NCBI GenBank assembly: GCA_029259715.1
Contig: JAJDEP010000007.1
Coordinates: 62,001 to 126,000 of the forward strand
Direction: 5' to 3'
From: Planctomycetota bacterium
GTDB taxonomy: Bacteria; Planctomycetota; B15-G4
Length of the DNA stretch: 64,000 bases
Position numbers and translations under genes: made by a program. Numbering within the stretch: the stretch's first letter is position 1; the number at the start of each line of letters is the position of its first letter. This document shows positions 34,036-44,978 of this stretch, one piece after another. The notes below the pieces were generated by a model. It had not been told where the DNA came from and searched no databases. It saw only the letters and a list, made by a program, of their open reading frames with translations.

Positions 34036-34607
34036 ATCCTCTTGATGACCTGAACGCCGACGACGCCCGGCAGAGCGAGACGCTCTCGGCCGAGTCGGAG
34101 CAGGCGCTGGCCGTGTTGAGCCGGTGCCTCGACGGCGAACCCGTCGAGCCCTCCGAGGAAGCCCGGGCGCGGTCGCGCCTGGACTCGGACCCGGCGCTGG
34201 CAGCCGCGTGGCGCGACATGGGCTCGGCGCAGGCCGCCCTCGCCGCGCTGCCGGGCCTGACCGCCTCGGCCGGCTTCGCCGATCGGGTGGTGGCGGCAGC
34301 TGCGGCCGCTGCGCCCACCCACGAGCCGGCCCCGATCCTGCCCTTCGTTCGGCGCCTGGCCGTCGCGGCGGCCGTCACCCTCGGCGTCACCGTGGGCGGG
34401 GGCCTCGCCCGACCGCTGGTCGCCGCCGCCGATGCGTCCATCGAGCAGGCGTGGCACGCCGTCGACCACTTCCGGTCGTCGCCCTACGCCGCCGACGACC
34501 TCGCCCGGGGCATCCACTCGCTGCTCCGCTCCCCCGACCCCACCAGCCCGCCGCCGATACCGGACCCGGCGCTGGACGCAGCTCCGGCAGCGGAGGTGCC
34601 GCGATGA
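34032..34607 (+). CDS. Putative transmembrane anti-sigma factor
   Basis: A 191-residue protein with an N-terminal cytoplasmic helical domain (LSRCLDGEPVEPSEEARARSR, about residues 29-49), a likely transmembrane helix near 102-118 (LAVAAAVTLGVTVGGG) and a Pro-rich exposed tail. No zinc-binding HxxxCxxC is present. It is translationally coupled to the sigma gene (ATGA) and to the next gene (ATGA). This RseA/CnrY-like layout would hold the sigma inactive at the membrane. The role is inferred from order and topology. Confidence 0.75.
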   Translation: MNPLDDLNADDARQSETLSAESEQALAVLSRCLDGEPVEPSEEARARSRLDSDPALAAAWRDMGSAQAALAALPGLTASAGFADRVVAAAAAAAPTHEPAPILPFVRRLAVAAAVTLGVTVGGGLARPLVAAADASIEQAWHAVDHFRSSPYAADDLARGIHSLLRSPDPTSPPPIPDPALDAAPAAEVPR

Positions 34608-34936
34608 GCACCAAGGGCGGCGTGGCGCTCCTGGCGGCGCTGTGCCTGGCCGTCGGGTTCTCGGTGGGCAGCCTCTGGATCGGCGCCGAGGGGGCGGGTG
34701 AGAGCTACCTCGCCCAGCTGGCCGACGACCTCGGGCTGAGCACCGAACAGGTGGCCCGCATCGAGTCGATCCTGGCTGAAGAGGACGCCGACCTCGCCGC
34801 GTTGCTCGATGAACACCGCCTCGCTCTGCAGGGCCCCATCGCCGATCGGCGCGAGCAGACGGAGGAAGCCGTCCTCGCGGTCCTCGACGACGGGCAGCGG
34901 ATCAGATACGAAGAGTTGACACTGCAGCAGCGCTGA
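34604..34936 (+). CDS. Small CnrX/Spy-like periplasmic sensor candidate
   Basis: A 110-residue protein with an N-terminal membrane anchor or signal (VALLAALCLAVGFSVGSLWI) and an all-helical exterior part. LADDLGLSTEQVARIESIL (about residues 39-57) followed by ALLDEHRLALQGPI fits the LTxxQ-type helices of the Spy, CpxP and CnrX family (Metal_resist). Histidines are few, so heavy-metal binding as in CnrX is not supported. It completes a sigma/anti-sigma/periplasmic-helix operon. The signal it might sense is unknown. Confidence 0.62.
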   Translation: MSTKGGVALLAALCLAVGFSVGSLWIGAEGAGESYLAQLADDLGLSTEQVARIESILAEEDADLAALLDEHRLALQGPIADRREQTEEAVLAVLDDGQRIRYEELTLQQR

Positions 34937-34965
34937 CGCGCGGCCCCAGCACCAGACGGAGCGAG

Positions 34966-36585
34966 ATGGTCTCTCAGACGGCGATCGATTACAGCGCCAG
35001 CCGCTTGCGGTTGCTGGAATTCGAGGGGACCGGGCGCAAGGTGCGCGTGCTGGGATTCCACGAGGCCGGCCTCGACGTGGCCGAGACGCCCGACGATCCC
35101 GAGGCCGCCGAGGACGCCCGCGCGGCGCTGGTGGCGGAGGCCGTGGAGGAGGCCGGCTTCCGCACCGACCCCAGCGCCATGGCCTTCGACTCGGCCCACG
35201 CGATCTTCCGCGAGTTCAGCCTGCCGTTCACCAATGACGATCAGATCCGCAAGGTCGTGCGCTTCGAGTCCGAGAGCCACATGCCGGTGGACATCGACGA
35301 GGTCATCGTCCAGCACGTCGTGCTGCGCAAGACCCGCGACAAGAGCCACGTGCTCGTGGCTGCCGTGAAGAAGGACGACCTGCTCGACAGCCTCGACATC
35401 CTGAACGAGGCCGGGCTCGACCCGATGCACGTCGAGATCGACGTGCTCGCGCTGTACCACGCCCTGGTGGGCTCGGCGCTCGTCGACGAACACGCACGCT
35501 TCGCCGTGGTCGACGCCCAGGAGCGCACCACGTCGCTGCTGTTCATCGAGGACGGCAACCTGAACGCGGTGCGCTCGATCCGCATCGGCACCCACACCGT
35601 GAGCCACGGCCACGCCGACGAGGCCGGCAGCGCCCACGATCAGGAAGTGGAGGCGGCGCGCACCCACGACTACCTCTCGCGGCTGGTGCGTGAAGTGCGT
35701 CGCACCCTCTCGGTGCTGCCCGCGGAAGAGCGCGAGCTCGAGAAGGTGTACGTGACGGGACCGGGCAGCCGGCTCGAAGGCTTTGCGGAGAAGATGGAGG
35801 AGATCTTCGGCACCGCGACCGAACCCCTCAACTTCCTCGATCGCGTCGATCACGACCTCGACGAAGCCGAGGCGGAGGCGGTCGGGCGCAACATCGGCGT
35901 CGCCCTCGGCATGGCCTACAAGCTCAACGGCCTCGACGAGACCGACACCGAGTTCCGCCGCGAGGAGGCCGCGTACACGAAGAAGTTCGACCAGGTCGTG
36001 GCGCCGTTGATCGTCGTGGGCTTCCTGCTGTTCCTGGCCGTCGCGTTCCAGAGCATCGACGCCTTCATGGATGTGCGCAAGCTCGAGCGCGAGTACGTCC
36101 AGATGGAGTACGCGACCATCAAACAACTGCGCGAGATGGACTCCGACAGCGGCGACCTTGAGGCGCAGCTCATGCGGGCCGAGTTCGGGCCGCGCCGCAT
36201 CGACACCGGCCTGCGACTGATCACCAGCAAATGGGAGGAGGTCGCCGGCCAGCTCGGTCGCGGCCAGCAGATCGAGGAGCAGAGGTCGGCGCTGATCGCC
36301 TGGATCAAGCTGTTCGACACGCTCAAGCAGAACGAGGTGAAGGTCGGGCGCTTCGGCCTCGAGCGGGTCGACATCAACGTGGCCGTGCGCGAGCCCTTCA
36401 TCAAGATGAGCGGCGAGGTCGAGAGCATCACGCACTACCAGACGCTCGAGGACCTCCTGCGCGCCCAGCCGGTGTTCCGCAGCGTGACGTCGGCGACGCT
36501 GCAGACCACGTCGCGCGACACGACCCGGTTCACCGACCTGAACATCCTGCTCGACGACGCGCTGCTCACGGGCCGGGTGGAGTGA
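34966..36585 (+). CDS. PilM-PilN-like fusion protein (type IV pilus / type II secretion assembly)
   Basis: A 539-residue protein joining two parts that are usually separate. Residues 1-330 form an actin-like ATPase fold of the PilM/GspL type (TAIDYSASRLRLLEF, FALPFT-like FSLPFTNDDQIRKVVRFESE, YVTGPGSRLEGF). After a transmembrane helix near 347-363 (LIVVGFLLFLAVAFQSI), the rest is a periplasmic helical and ferredoxin-like PilN/GspL-C region. The PilO/GspM-like partner starts 5 bases after the stop. No pilQ, pilB or pilin gene is in the window, so its machine is unknown. Confidence 0.8.
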   Translation: MVSQTAIDYSASRLRLLEFEGTGRKVRVLGFHEAGLDVAETPDDPEAAEDARAALVAEAVEEAGFRTDPSAMAFDSAHAIFREFSLPFTNDDQIRKVVRFESESHMPVDIDEVIVQHVVLRKTRDKSHVLVAAVKKDDLLDSLDILNEAGLDPMHVEIDVLALYHALVGSALVDEHARFAVVDAQERTTSLLFIEDGNLNAVRSIRIGTHTVSHGHADEAGSAHDQEVEAARTHDYLSRLVREVRRTLSVLPAEERELEKVYVTGPGSRLEGFAEKMEEIFGTATEPLNFLDRVDHDLDEAEAEAVGRNIGVALGMAYKLNGLDETDTEFRREEAAYTKKFDQVVAPLIVVGFLLFLAVAFQSIDAFMDVRKLEREYVQMEYATIKQLREMDSDSGDLEAQLMRAEFGPRRIDTGLRLITSKWEEVAGQLGRGQQIEEQRSALIAWIKLFDTLKQNEVKVGRFGLERVDINVAVREPFIKMSGEVESITHYQTLEDLLRAQPVFRSVTSATLQTTSRDTTRFTDLNILLDDALLTGRVE

Positions 36586-36589
36586 TGCC

Positions 36590-37111
36590 ATGAAGTGGAG
36601 CTTCGAACGCACCGTGCTGCTGGTGACCGCGCTGCTGATCCTGGTCTGCCTGGTCCTCACCTTCTGGCAGCGCTCGGTGGCCAACGAGCTGCAGGGCGGC
36701 CTGCAGCAGGCCGAGCGGCAGATGACCGAGATGGGCCAGATGGCCCAGGAGACGTTCAACCTGCACGACGAGCTGGACAAGGACGGCCTCAGCAACAGCC
36801 AGCCCTTCGCCTACATCGAAGAGCAGATGGTCGGCAGCCGCATCGGCAAGAAGTTCAAGATCCAGTCGCAGGACGGCACCAAGGGCGACGGCTGGCAGGA
36901 CTCGGTCTACAACATCTCGCCGACGCTCAATGAGCACGACTTCACGCGACAGCAGATCGGCACCTTCCTGATCTACCTCGAGGCGAACACCACGCGCATG
37001 AAGGTGTCGCGGATCCGCCTCGACAAGTCGACGCGGAAGGGCGCCGGCAACGACGATTGGAAGCTGACGTTGACCGTCACCGATCGCCAGCCGGCCATCT
37101 CCGAGAGCTGA
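36590..37111 (+). CDS. PilO/GspM-like inner-membrane platform protein
   Basis: A 173-residue bitopic protein: a short cytoplasmic start, one helix (TVLLVTALLILVCLVLTFW), a coiled-coil segment (LQGGLQQAERQMTEMG) and a small alpha/beta end domain (about residues 95-170). This is the topology of PilO and GspM, which dimerise with PilN/GspL at the membrane. Identity to either family is weak, and the call depends on the fused PilM-PilN gene just upstream. It starts 5 bases after that gene. Confidence 0.68.
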   Translation: MKWSFERTVLLVTALLILVCLVLTFWQRSVANELQGGLQQAERQMTEMGQMAQETFNLHDELDKDGLSNSQPFAYIEEQMVGSRIGKKFKIQSQDGTKGDGWQDSVYNISPTLNEHDFTRQQIGTFLIYLEANTTRMKVSRIRLDKSTRKGAGNDDWKLTLTVTDRQPAISES

Positions 37112-37245
37112 TCAGGCCGGTTTCTTCGCGGGAAGCCGCGGTTCCGGGCAGGGAGCCGGCGGCCACACGGGTCCTCCCGGAATTGACCCGAAAGACATCC
37201 CCCCGTGGTGCCGATGGGCTGTTTGGAACGGCTCGGAGACTCCGC

Positions 37246-37830
37246 GTGCACACATCGAACATCCTCGTCGTCGATCAACGCCCCCACTTCTCCGACGCGC
37301 TCGCCGGCACCTCGCTCGGTGCGACCAAACGGTTCGAGCACGTCGACCACACGGAACCGGCCCTGGCTCTGCTCGAGCAGGGTGACGTCGACGTGGTGAT
37401 CTGCGACTCAGGCGCGCCCGGCATGCCCGGCGCCGACTTCCTCGCCGCCGTCGCCATGCGTTGGCCGCGGGTCGTGCGGATGCTGATCGTCGATGACCGG
37501 AGCCTCGAGGCCATCCTCCCGGCCGTGAACGCGGGCGAGATCGAGCGCTTCTTCACGCGACCGCCCCAGGCCGCGCAGGTGATGATCGAGCTCGAGGAGC
37601 TGTTGCTGCAGCGGCAGCAGGGCGCGGCGGTGCCGACCGACACCGATGCCGACGACGACCGGAGCGAAGGGGGCGGCGAGAACGAGGGCGAGCCGGCCGC
37701 CGTCACCGAGAACGTCGACACCGGCGTGACCCCGGTGATCTCGCTCGACGGCGACGCGGCGATGGGCGACCTCGATGACCTGCTCGCCGAGTTCCGGGCC
37801 GAGCTCGACCAGCGTCCGCGGCAGAGCTAG
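37246..37830 (+). CDS. Receiver-domain protein with degenerate response-regulator site
   Basis: A 194-residue protein. Residues 1-120 resemble a CheY-like receiver: ILVVDQRP, the phospho-acceptor Asp54 in VVICDSGAPGMPG, and FFTRPPQ. The usual acidic pair is reduced to one Asp (D10), and the conserved Lys is Arg105, so phosphorylation is uncertain. An acidic, low-complexity tail follows and there is no DNA-binding domain. The GTG at 37246 is chosen for GGAG 7 bases before it. It may be co-transcribed with the pilus-like genes 134 bases upstream. Confidence 0.7.
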   Translation: MHTSNILVVDQRPHFSDALAGTSLGATKRFEHVDHTEPALALLEQGDVDVVICDSGAPGMPGADFLAAVAMRWPRVVRMLIVDDRSLEAILPAVNAGEIERFFTRPPQAAQVMIELEELLLQRQQGAAVPTDTDADDDRSEGGGENEGEPAAVTENVDTGVTPVISLDGDAAMGDLDDLLAEFRAELDQRPRQS

Positions 37831-37832
37831 CC

Positions 37833-37863
37833 CGCGGGCCGGCCACACGCTGCGGCGCCCGCG
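37833..37863. terminator. Bidirectional hairpin between convergent genes
   Basis: CGCGGGC (37833-37839) pairs with GCCCGCG (37857-37863) across a 17-base loop. It lies in the 34-base gap between the receiver-domain gene and carB, which converge, and its right arm reaches the carB stop. No T-run follows on either strand. Confidence 0.35.
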
Positions 37864-37864
37864 A

Positions 37865-41140
<3,276 letters not shown>

Positions 41141-41161
41141 CCTCCCGGCAGAGATCGCCCC

Positions 41162-41167
41162 AGCCTA
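41162..41167 (-). promoter_or_regulatory. -10-like element of carB
   Basis: Minus-strand TAGGCT, within GCTAGGCT, lies about 22-34 bases before the candidate carB start codons. No -35 is visible. It matches the GCTAGNNT pattern at other operon heads, but nnrD ends just upstream, so read-through from nnrD is also possible. Confidence 0.35.
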
Positions 41168-41209
41168 GCGCAAGGGTGGCCTCCTCGTCTGCCCGCTGGT
41201 CCGGGACTC

Positions 41210-42094
41210 TCAGGAGCCTCGGGGGTGCTCCTTGAAGGGGCGCATGACGCGGCCGAGCCTCTCGGCCACGTCCGGGGGCAGCACCGCTTCCTCGCCGAGC
41301 TCGGCGGCCGCCAGGTCCCCGGCCAGGGCGTGCAGGTGGACGGCCAGCGCCGCCGTCTCGGCCGGGCCCGTGAGCACGCCGAGCAGCGCGCCCAGGGCGC
41401 CGGCGAGCACATCGCCCGTCCCGCCGGTGGCCAGGCCCGGATTGCCCGCGCTCTCGATCCAGACACGCCGGCCGTCCGTGACCACCGTTCGGTGGCCCTT
41501 CAGCACCACGACGGCTCCGGTGCGGCGGGCCAGATCCGCGGCGGCCTCGCGTCGCTCGGCGTCCCCGCGGGGGGGTGGGCCGTGCATGAGCCGGCCCATC
41601 TCGCCGGGGTGCGGGGTGAGCACGGTGGCGCCCTGGCGCTCGGTCAGGTCGACCAGCTCGCGGCGGGCGACGTGGTTGAGGCCGTCGGCATCGAGCACGA
41701 CCGGGATGGCCAGCCGTCGCAGCAGCTCGCCGACGAGGGCCCCGGTGTCCTCATCGGTGTCGAGCCCGGGGCCGATGACGGCGCTCGAGGCGCGATGGGA
41801 CGCCTCCACGATGCGGTCGGCCGCGGCCGAGGCGAGTCCGCCCCCGGCGGTGGCCGGCACGGTCAGGATGGTGGCGAAGGGCACGGCCGGCACGACGGAC
41901 GCCTCGATGCCGGCGGGTAGGGCGATCTGCACCAGCCCGGCGCCGGCCCGTCCCGCACCCAGGGCGGCCAGCACGGCCGCGCCGGGGTAGGCCCGCGACC
42001 CGGCGACCACCAGCACCGTCCCGAAGGTGCCCTTGTGCGCGTCGGGATCCCGGGGAGGGATGTGCGCCAGCGTCAACGGTTGCAGCGAATCCAA
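41210..42094 (-). CDS. nnrD: ADP-dependent NAD(P)H-hydrate dehydratase
   Basis: Repairs hydrated NAD(P)H by removing water. Family landmarks are GTVLVVAGSRAYPGAA near the start, LDADGLN, LTPHPGEMGRL, VVLKGHRTVV and the nucleotide loop GNPGLATGGTGDVLAG with the catalytic Asp. At 294 residues it is the stand-alone C-terminal (YjeF_C) domain without the NnrE epimerase. The start is TTG at 42094 with no strong ribosome binding site, so the exact 5' end is uncertain. It is divergent from the bifunctional-nuclease gene, with 69 bases to carB. Confidence 0.93.
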   Translation of the reverse strand: MDSLQPLTLAHIPPRDPDAHKGTFGTVLVVAGSRAYPGAAVLAALGAGRAGAGLVQIALPAGIEASVVPAVPFATILTVPATAGGGLASAAADRIVEASHRASSAVIGPGLDTDEDTGALVGELLRRLAIPVVLDADGLNHVARRELVDLTERQGATVLTPHPGEMGRLMHGPPPRGDAERREAAADLARRTGAVVVLKGHRTVVTDGRRVWIESAGNPGLATGGTGDVLAGALGALLGVLTGPAETAALAVHLHALAGDLAAAELGEEAVLPPDVAERLGRVMRPFKEHPRGS

Positions 42095-42155
42095 GTCGGC
42101 GGTTCCGGGGAAGTGCTGATTCTGTCTCCCAGGGGACGGGGCGGGAAGGCCCGGC

Positions 42156-42164
42156 TGCTAGACT
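42156..42164 (+). promoter_or_regulatory. Extended -10 element, leaderless-type, of the BFN gene
   Basis: TGCTAGACT is an extended -10 (TGn then TAGACT). The hexamer ends 7 bases before the ATG at 42172, which would place the transcription start at the start codon. No ribosome binding site lies before the ATG, in keeping with a leaderless message. Confidence 0.48.
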
Positions 42165-42171
42165 CGGCCGG

Positions 42172-42732
42172 ATGAAAGCGGTCGAACTGTTTCGCATCGT
42201 CCACAGCGACCAGACCCCCGAGTGCCACATGTACTTGCGGGAGACGGAAGGCGAGCGCGTCTTCCCGATCATCATCGCGGCCAACGAGATGGCCGAGATC
42301 CACCGCAAGGTCCACGGCATCGAGACCCGCCGCCCCATGACCCACGACCTCCTCGGTCGGCTCATGGAGCAGACCAAGGTGTCGCTCGAGCGGGTCGAGA
42401 TCACCGAGCTGAAGAGCGAGGTGTTCTACGCCCTGATGCACTTCCGCACGGAGGGGGGCGAAACCTTCACCATCGACGCCCGTCCGTCGGATGCCGTGGC
42501 CATCGCCACCGGCGTCAGTGCGCCGCTCTTCGCCAACGAGCGCATTCTCGACGAGATCGGCGTGCGGGAAGCGGAGGACGAAGGCGAGGCAGGCGGCCCG
42601 CCGGGCCCGAGCAAAGAGGACGGACCGCTCACCGACGGACCCTCCACCGAGGGTGACGGTGGCGGCCCTGGGGACGAAGAGGGACCGGGCGGCGCGTCCG
42701 GAGAGTCAGGCGGCATGGCCGAGGGCGGCTGA
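42172..42732 (+). CDS. Bifunctional nuclease (BFN/DUF151) domain protein
   Basis: A 186-residue cytoplasmic protein. Residues 1-130 form the BFN domain, described in some members as binding or cleaving nucleic acid: FPIIIAANEMAEIHRK, PMTHDLLGRLM, LERVEITELKSEVFYALM and IDARPSDAVAIATG (the DARPSDA motif is diagnostic). The last 55 residues are a Gly/Pro/Glu-rich low-complexity tail. A -10-like TAGACT sits 7 bases upstream, and tRNA-Ser genes follow. The activity of this copy is unknown. Confidence 0.88.
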   Translation: MKAVELFRIVHSDQTPECHMYLRETEGERVFPIIIAANEMAEIHRKVHGIETRRPMTHDLLGRLMEQTKVSLERVEITELKSEVFYALMHFRTEGGETFTIDARPSDAVAIATGVSAPLFANERILDEIGVREAEDEGEAGGPPGPSKEDGPLTDGPSTEGDGGGPGDEEGPGGASGESGGMAEGG

Positions 42733-42775
42733 GCCGAGTCCGGGCGCCGGCCGAGGGACCGACCTGAGAGATATC

Positions 42776-42863
42776 GGAGGGGTGGCAGAGTGGTCGATTG
42801 CGACGGTCTTGAAAACCGTTGGCCCGCGAGGGCTCGTGGGTTCGAATCCCACCCCCTCCGCCA
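42776..42863 (+). tRNA. tRNA-Ser (anticodon TGA)
   Basis: An 88-base gene with encoded CCA. The acceptor stem GGAGGGG pairs with CCCCTCC, followed by discriminator G and CCA. The anticodon loop CTTGAAA gives anticodon TGA, reading UCN codons. A long variable arm and a TTCGAAT T-loop mark a class II serine tRNA. Confidence 0.95.
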
Positions 42864-42956
42864 CCCGGCCGCAGACCTGCCGGCCGCAGACCCGTCGGCA
42901 CGGACGATCCGGTTGACACGCCGGGGGGCGGGCGGATCCAATCGCCCGATTGCGCC

Positions 42957-43050
42957 GGACAGGTGGCAGAGTGGTCGATTGCGGCAGATTGCTAATCTGT
43001 TGACGGGGTCTTTTCCCCGTCCGAGGGTTCGAATCCCTCCCTGTCCGCCA
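42957..43050 (+). tRNA. tRNA-Ser (anticodon GCT)
   Basis: A 94-base gene with encoded CCA. Acceptor GGACAGG pairs with CCTGTCC, discriminator G. The anticodon loop TTGCTAA gives GCT, reading AGC and AGU. The long variable arm (around TGACGGGGTCTTTTCCCCGTC) marks a class II tRNA. Its D-arm is nearly identical to that of the neighbouring tRNA-Ser 93 bases upstream. Confidence 0.95.
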
Positions 43051-43074
43051 AGCCTTCTCCGTTCGCGAGCGACC

Positions 43075-43548
43075 GTGATCGACCCGAGTCCCGCTCCTGA
43101 AGCCGCCGGGCGCGCCCGCGCCGCGCGCCGCATCGCCGCCGTCCTGACGTTGGCCGTCCTGCTGGCCGTCGCGCCCGCGTGCGTGACGCGCAAGATGTTC
43201 ATCGACAGCACACCGTCCGGCGCCCGGGTGATGCTCGACGACACCGTCGTCGGCACCACGCCCTACGAAGCGGAATTCATCGGCTACGGCCAGTACCACC
43301 TGCAAGTCGAGGCCGAGGGTTACGAGCCCTGGAAAGGGCGCATCGACCTGGTGCAACCCTGGTGGCAACACCTGCCCTTCGACGTGTTCACCGACCTGCT
43401 CTGGCCGGGCGAGATCCGGGACGACCATCACTTCAGCTTCCCGCTGATCGCCCGGACACCCGGCGGCAGCACCTGGGATGACGCACAGGCCGCCTACCGC
43501 CGCATGCGCGAGCGACTCTCGAACGTCGACGCTGACGAGGACGAATGA
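43075..43548 (+). CDS. PEGA-domain probable lipoprotein
   Basis: A 157-residue exported protein. An N-terminal hydrophobic segment ends at Cys36 (LAVLLAVAPAC), a plausible but atypical lipobox. The PEGA motif follows: FIDSTPSGARVMLDD, TTPYEAEF, YGQYHLQVEAEGYEPW, a small beta domain common on the surface of Planctomycetota and related bacteria. The GTG start lies 24 bases after the tRNA and has no clear ribosome binding site. It overlaps murD by ATGA. The function is unknown. Confidence 0.72.
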   Translation: MIDPSPAPEAAGRARAARRIAAVLTLAVLLAVAPACVTRKMFIDSTPSGARVMLDDTVVGTTPYEAEFIGYGQYHLQVEAEGYEPWKGRIDLVQPWWQHLPFDVFTDLLWPGEIRDDHHFSFPLIARTPGGSTWDDAQAAYRRMRERLSNVDADEDE

Positions 43549-44969
43549 CCCCGTCGCTGCGGGGCGCCCGCGCCGTCGTGCTCGGTCTCGGGCACTTCGG
43601 TGGCGGACTCGGCGCCGCGCGCTGGCTGGCACGGCAGGGTGCGCAGGTCGTCGTCACCGACCGGGCTGACGCGGCCGCTCTCGCCGGGCCCGCGGCGGCG
43701 CTCCAGGAAGAAGACGTCGAGCTCGTCCTGGGCGGGCATGCGGGCGTCGACTTCGAGGGGGCCGACCTGCTGGTGGTGAATCCGGCCGTGCCCCTCGACG
43801 CCCCCGAGGTCGAGCGGGCCCGGGCTGCCGGCGTCGTGATCACCAGCGAGATCGCCCTGCTGCTGGAGCGCTGGCCCGGCCCGGTCATCGGCATCACCGG
43901 CAGCAACGGCAAGTCGACCACCGCGGCCATGACCCACGCCCTGCTCGAGGCCGCCGGCGCCCGCAGCTCGCTCGGCGGGAACGTGGGCGGGTCGCTGCTC
44001 GAGCGCCTCGACGAGGCCGCCGAAGACGAGATCGCCGTGCTCGAGCTGTCGTCCTTCATGCTCGAGGGCCTCGCGCCGCTGGGTCTGGGCCCGCGGGTGG
44101 CCGTGATCACGAACATCACGCCCAACCACCTCGACCGCCACGGCACCTACCAGGCGTACCGCGCGGCGAAGGCGTCGATCCTGGCCCAGGCCCGTTACGC
44201 GGTGCTGTGCGCCGACGACCCCGAGGTGGCGCTGCTCGCCGAGGGCTATCACGGGCAGGTCTTCCACTTCGGTTCGCGGGGTGAGGTCTCCGTCTCGCCG
44301 CAGGGCGATCTGCTCGACCGTTTCGGCTCGGTGCTCGTGGCCGATGCGGACATCCCCGTGCCGGGCCGCATGAACCGCATCGACCTCGCGGCGGCGACCC
44401 TCGCGGCGAGCGCCGCCCTGGCCGACGAGCTGCGGGTGGCGCGGGCGCTGCCGGCGGCCCTGCAGGCGTGGCGTCCCCTGCCGCACCGGCTGACCCTGCT
44501 CGGCGCTTGGGGCGGGGTGAGCTGGGTCGACGACTCGGTCTCGACCACGCCCGAATCGACCGCGGCCTCGGTGGAAGCCCTCGACGCGCCGTGTGTGCTC
44601 ATCGTGGGCGGCCGGGACAAGGGTCTCGACCCGGAAGGCCTCATCGATCGCAGCCGGGGTCGGGTGCGCATCGTGCTGACCCTCGGCGAGACGGCCGAGG
44701 CCTTGTGCAGGGCCTTCACGCAGGGCGGCCTGCAGGCGGAGTCGCTGGGAACGGTGGCGGCGGCGACGGAGCGGGCCTCGCGCCTGGCCCGCCCGGGTGA
44801 AGTGGTGCTGTTTTCGCCGGGCTATTCCTCCCATGATCAGTTTTGCAATTACGAGGAGCGGGGCCGGGCCTTCGTGCGCGCGGTGGAGCGGCTGGCGGCG
44901 ACGTCGGCCGACACCGAGGATGACGCCGTCGCGCCGGGTCACGAAGCCGCGACCGGACCGACCGACTAG
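43545..44969 (+). CDS. murD: UDP-N-acetylmuramoyl-L-alanine:glutamate ligase (MurD family)
   Basis: Cytoplasmic peptidoglycan ligase adding the second amino acid of the stem peptide. The P-loop is GITGSNGKST (about residue 116), with TNITPNHLDRHGTY and PHRLTLLG further on. Two usual landmarks differ: the DSKATN box reads DDSVSTTPES (near 329), losing its Lys, and SSFQLE reads SSFMLE. Some MurD2-type enzymes add L-Glu instead of D-Glu, so the substrate stereochemistry is open. At 474 residues it is slightly long. It overlaps the PEGA gene, and mcsA starts 9 bases later. Confidence 0.88.
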   Translation: MTPSLRGARAVVLGLGHFGGGLGAARWLARQGAQVVVTDRADAAALAGPAAALQEEDVELVLGGHAGVDFEGADLLVVNPAVPLDAPEVERARAAGVVITSEIALLLERWPGPVIGITGSNGKSTTAAMTHALLEAAGARSSLGGNVGGSLLERLDEAAEDEIAVLELSSFMLEGLAPLGLGPRVAVITNITPNHLDRHGTYQAYRAAKASILAQARYAVLCADDPEVALLAEGYHGQVFHFGSRGEVSVSPQGDLLDRFGSVLVADADIPVPGRMNRIDLAAATLAASAALADELRVARALPAALQAWRPLPHRLTLLGAWGGVSWVDDSVSTTPESTAASVEALDAPCVLIVGGRDKGLDPEGLIDRSRGRVRIVLTLGETAEALCRAFTQGGLQAESLGTVAAATERASRLARPGEVVLFSPGYSSHDQFCNYEERGRAFVRAVERLAATSADTEDDAVAPGHEAATGPTD

Positions 44970-44978
44970 ACGAGCCTC

